Source: an uncultured Selenomonadales bacterium (GTDB lineage Bacteria > Bacillota_C > Negativicutes > Selenomonadales > Selenomonadaceae). Taken from it: DNA of 6,593 bases. The position numbers and the translations under genes were made by a program. Under the pieces are notes generated by a model that saw only the letters and a list, made by a program, of their open reading frames with translations, was not told where the DNA came from and did no database searches. The stretch spans positions 1-6,593 of the forward strand of contig CALCTX010000191.1 of the NCBI GenBank assembly GCA_937907035.1, read 5' to 3'. Positions 4,487 to 6,593 of the stretch are shown piece after piece (position 1 is the first letter of the stretch; each line of letters opens with the position of its first letter).

Positions 4487-6593
4487 TTATTCGATCTGCA
4501 CAAAAGAACCGTCCCGCAACATAAATAAATATTTTTCTTTTACTTTTTTCTTAAGTATCGTTTCTACCGCTTCAGTATAAAGGTTTATTTGCAAGGTATG
4601 TTTTTCCCGCACCTTTTGCGGTTCTGTTTCCTTATCAGTTTTGTAATCGATCAGGACTAATCCGTCATTTTCTTCTATCAAAAGGTCTATCACACCCTGA
4701 CAGAATATCTCTGCGGTTTCGTCCTTGATGTCAAAATATCGTTTGGCCGGAAGCATTTTACTGAACGGCAATTCCCGCCACACTCTTACAGCGTTTTTCA
4801 TTCGTTGCCCGACCATAGAAACAAAAAATCGTTGCAAACAGCTTACTTCGACCACATCTTTTTCCTTTGGTGTGATTATTTCCCGCGAAACCATTTCAAC
4901 TAATTGCCGATCTATTTCTGCATCTGAAGCTACCCTCTGAAAATCTATGTGCTGAAGAACAGTATGCATAATGGTGCCATATTCACTGCCGGAAATAATT
5001 TTCTCCCGACGCACAAACTCCGGCCTCCGAAATACGTTTTCTTCACGTTTAATCAGCATAACCGGAATATCTTCTTGCTGACCAAACCGATGTTTGATCT
5101 CGGTAATTGAAAGTTTTGCCGGTACATCTTGCAGACCTTTATAATCATATTCCCAGCTTAATATTCTTTCGACCAATCCCTTTGCCTCAGTAGCCGGCAA
5201 AAGCTGTTGCTGACGAATTGCCGGCAAAAAGCCTTCTTCTGACTCTGCCTCCTTTTTATCTGCTGTTATATCGCCCCGCGCTATAATGCTTATTTTCCAC
5301 TGAGAGCTGTCAGCCCACGTTTCCGGTTTATAGTCAGCAGCAAACAGTGCCCGTTCCCTTATCGGCCCCCCATCAACATGACGGGCCACTGTCATTCCGA
5401 TCCAATCAAGATAGGAATTGGCCGCATTTATCGAATACCCCGGCAAAATTTCCTCTTTCCGCCCTAATTGACGGCACCAGCGATCAATCTGTTTATCAAG
5501 CCACCGCTCTTTGCCGATAAGTATCAACTTTTCTTTTGCTCTGGTCAAGGCAACATACAAAACCCGTAATTCTTCGGCTTTGGCTGCCCGTACAATTCTT
5601 GCCTCTAATGCCTGTCTGGCAACTGTTGAATAACGAAAATCAATATCCGGTGTGCAATACGGACCGATTCCCATTCGACGGTCGATCAAAAACATATCAT
5701 GCGCATCCTGCGTATTAAATTTCTTGTCTATATCCGCCAATATCACTACCGGGAATTCCAGGCCCTTGCTCTTATGGATACTCATTATCCTGACAACATC
5801 CTCATTTTCCCCTAATGTTGCCGCTGAAGCGAGCTCCGATTCTCCCGCATACATTCTTTCAATAAACCTCAAGAAACGGAACAGCCCCCGAAAATCTGTC
5901 TTTTCATACTCTTCTGCCCTGGAGATGAGCATCCGCAGATTAGCCTGCCGCTGCAGTCCCCCCGGCATACTGCCGACATATTCATAATAGCCTGTATCAC
6001 GGTACAGCTGCCAGATCAGTTCCGGTACGCTCTTTTGTTTTGCCAGATCCCGCCACTTGCTGAGTTTTGACAAAAATTTATCTGTCTTTTCCTTTATCTT
6101 TTTAGTTATCTTTGCTTCCGGTTCATTAGCTTTCAGCAGTGCCATATACAACTCATCATTTGGTGTATTCAGTCTTATTTCCGCCAGCTCTGCAGCCGAA
6201 AAACCGCCGATCACCGAATAAAGCACCGCTGCCAAAGGAATATCCTGTCGGACATTGTCAATGATGTTTAACAGCGAAACAATGACCTTTATTTCCGTTT
6301 CTTCAAAAAAACCGCCGTCATCCGTTGCATAAGCCGGAATCCCCTGTGCCTGTAACGCATCATTGATAATATTGGCTTTTCCTTTTGGCGATCGCAGCAA
6401 TATAACAATATCCCACCAGCGTATCGGCCGATAGCCGCCGTCTTTCGCATCGTAAACCAACGTGTTTTGTTTTCCGTTTACCAATTGCCTGATACGATCA
6501 GCAATATGGACTGCTTCCGCCTCAAAGCCTTTCAGTTCATCATTTCCCGCTCCGTCTTCTTTTGCACTTGCTGACGAATCAATAATATCCAAT
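4487..6593 (-). CDS. addA: ATP-dependent helicase/nuclease subunit A, C-terminal part (partial at right edge)
   Basis: AddA is the UvrD-like helicase and nuclease subunit of AddAB, which resects double-strand DNA ends for RecA-dependent repair, the Gram-positive counterpart of RecBCD. About 701 residues are present, compared with roughly 1,200-1,250 in the family, so the Walker A and early helicase motifs lie off the right edge. Numbering from the edge: DIVILLR (61-67); the AddA-typical GGFFEETEIKVIVSLLNIID (93-112) and QDIPLAAVL; helicase motif V, RIMSIHKSKGLEFPVVILAD (268-287); motif VI, LRVLYVALTRAKEKL (342-356). The C-terminal RecB-type nuclease has H543 (GTIMHTVLQHID), D636 (GVIDLLIEE), D649-Y-K651 (LIDYKTDK) and Q668 (QINLY), all intact, so it should be an active nuclease. 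The TTG at the edge is an internal codon, not a start. addB is expected upstream, to the right. No terminator hairpin follows its stop. Confidence 0.97.
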   Translation of the reverse strand, partial: LDIIDSSASAKEDGAGNDELKGFEAEAVHIADRIRQLVNGKQNTLVYDAKDGGYRPIRWWDIVILLRSPKGKANIINDALQAQGIPAYATDDGGFFEETEIKVIVSLLNIIDNVRQDIPLAAVLYSVIGGFSAAELAEIRLNTPNDELYMALLKANEPEAKITKKIKEKTDKFLSKLSKWRDLAKQKSVPELIWQLYRDTGYYEYVGSMPGGLQRQANLRMLISRAEEYEKTDFRGLFRFLRFIERMYAGESELASAATLGENEDVVRIMSIHKSKGLEFPVVILADIDKKFNTQDAHDMFLIDRRMGIGPYCTPDIDFRYSTVARQALEARIVRAAKAEELRVLYVALTRAKEKLILIGKERWLDKQIDRWCRQLGRKEEILPGYSINAANSYLDWIGMTVARHVDGGPIRERALFAADYKPETWADSSQWKISIIARGDITADKKEAESEEGFLPAIRQQQLLPATEAKGLVERILSWEYDYKGLQDVPAKLSITEIKHRFGQQEDIPVMLIKREENVFRRPEFVRREKIISGSEYGTIMHTVLQHIDFQRVASDAEIDRQLVEMVSREIITPKEKDVVEVSCLQRFFVSMVGQRMKNAVRVWRELPFSKMLPAKRYFDIKDETAEIFCQGVIDLLIEENDGLVLIDYKTDKETEPQKVREKHTLQINLYTEAVETILKKKVKEKYLFMLRDGSFVQIE

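Noticed and set aside
5652..5987. Plus-strand ORF of 111 codons opposite addA
   Set aside because: It is antisense to conserved helicase motifs and has no family features or supporting ribosome binding site; a coding shadow.
6590..6592. TTG at the right edge as a start codon for addA
   Set aside because: The product would lack the Walker A half of a roughly 1,200-residue protein; the frame simply enters from outside the window.
1..6593. CRISPR array, insertion sequence, tRNA or phage-related region
   Set aside because: No regularly spaced repeats, terminal inverted repeats, transposase or integrase motifs, or cloverleaf sequences were seen on either strand. All intergenic gaps are under 300 bp.

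Overview
The window reads as ordinary chromosomal housekeeping sequence from a member of the Bacillota. The best guess is an anaerobe of the Negativicutes type, but that placement is an inference. It rests on AddA-type (not RecBCD) recombination, a YjfB-family small protein, sigma-A-like promoters, strong GGAGG-type ribosome binding sites, moderate to low GC, and a PduO-type cobalamin adenosyltransferase of the kind used in B12-dependent metabolism. No mobile element, CRISPR array, tRNA or rRNA was seen.

Layout, left to right. Positions 1-529 (minus) hold the 3' end of a branched-chain amino acid operon read leftwards: ilvN (acetolactate synthase regulatory subunit) and the first six codons of ilvC, which overlap. 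The ilvN leader (530-734) has a very good promoter and two small hairpins. Positions 735-1982 (minus) encode a complete M29-family metallo-aminopeptidase. After a 190-bp divergent intergenic region comes a small plus-strand gene (2173-2361) for a methionine-rich YjfB-family protein. A perfect 16-bp bidirectional terminator separates it from the convergent minus-strand pair ndk (2944-3360) and pduO-type adenosyltransferase (2433-2933). Upstream of these on the same strand is an unrecognised exported protein (3434-4402) with its own near-consensus promoter. The right third (4487-6593) is the C-terminal part of addA, which continues beyond the right edge.

How the genes relate. IlvN and IlvC act in consecutive steps of valine/isoleucine synthesis. 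Ndk and the adenosyltransferase are tightly spaced and probably cotranscribed, possibly with the exported protein gene as the first cistron; no shared pathway is obvious beyond ATP/nucleotide use. The aminopeptidase and AddA are stand-alone here. I found no convincing undescribed system. The items most worth a second look are the Met-rich YjfB-like protein, the unrecognised exported protein with its strong promoter, the ilvN leader, and the ilvN-ilvC overlap.
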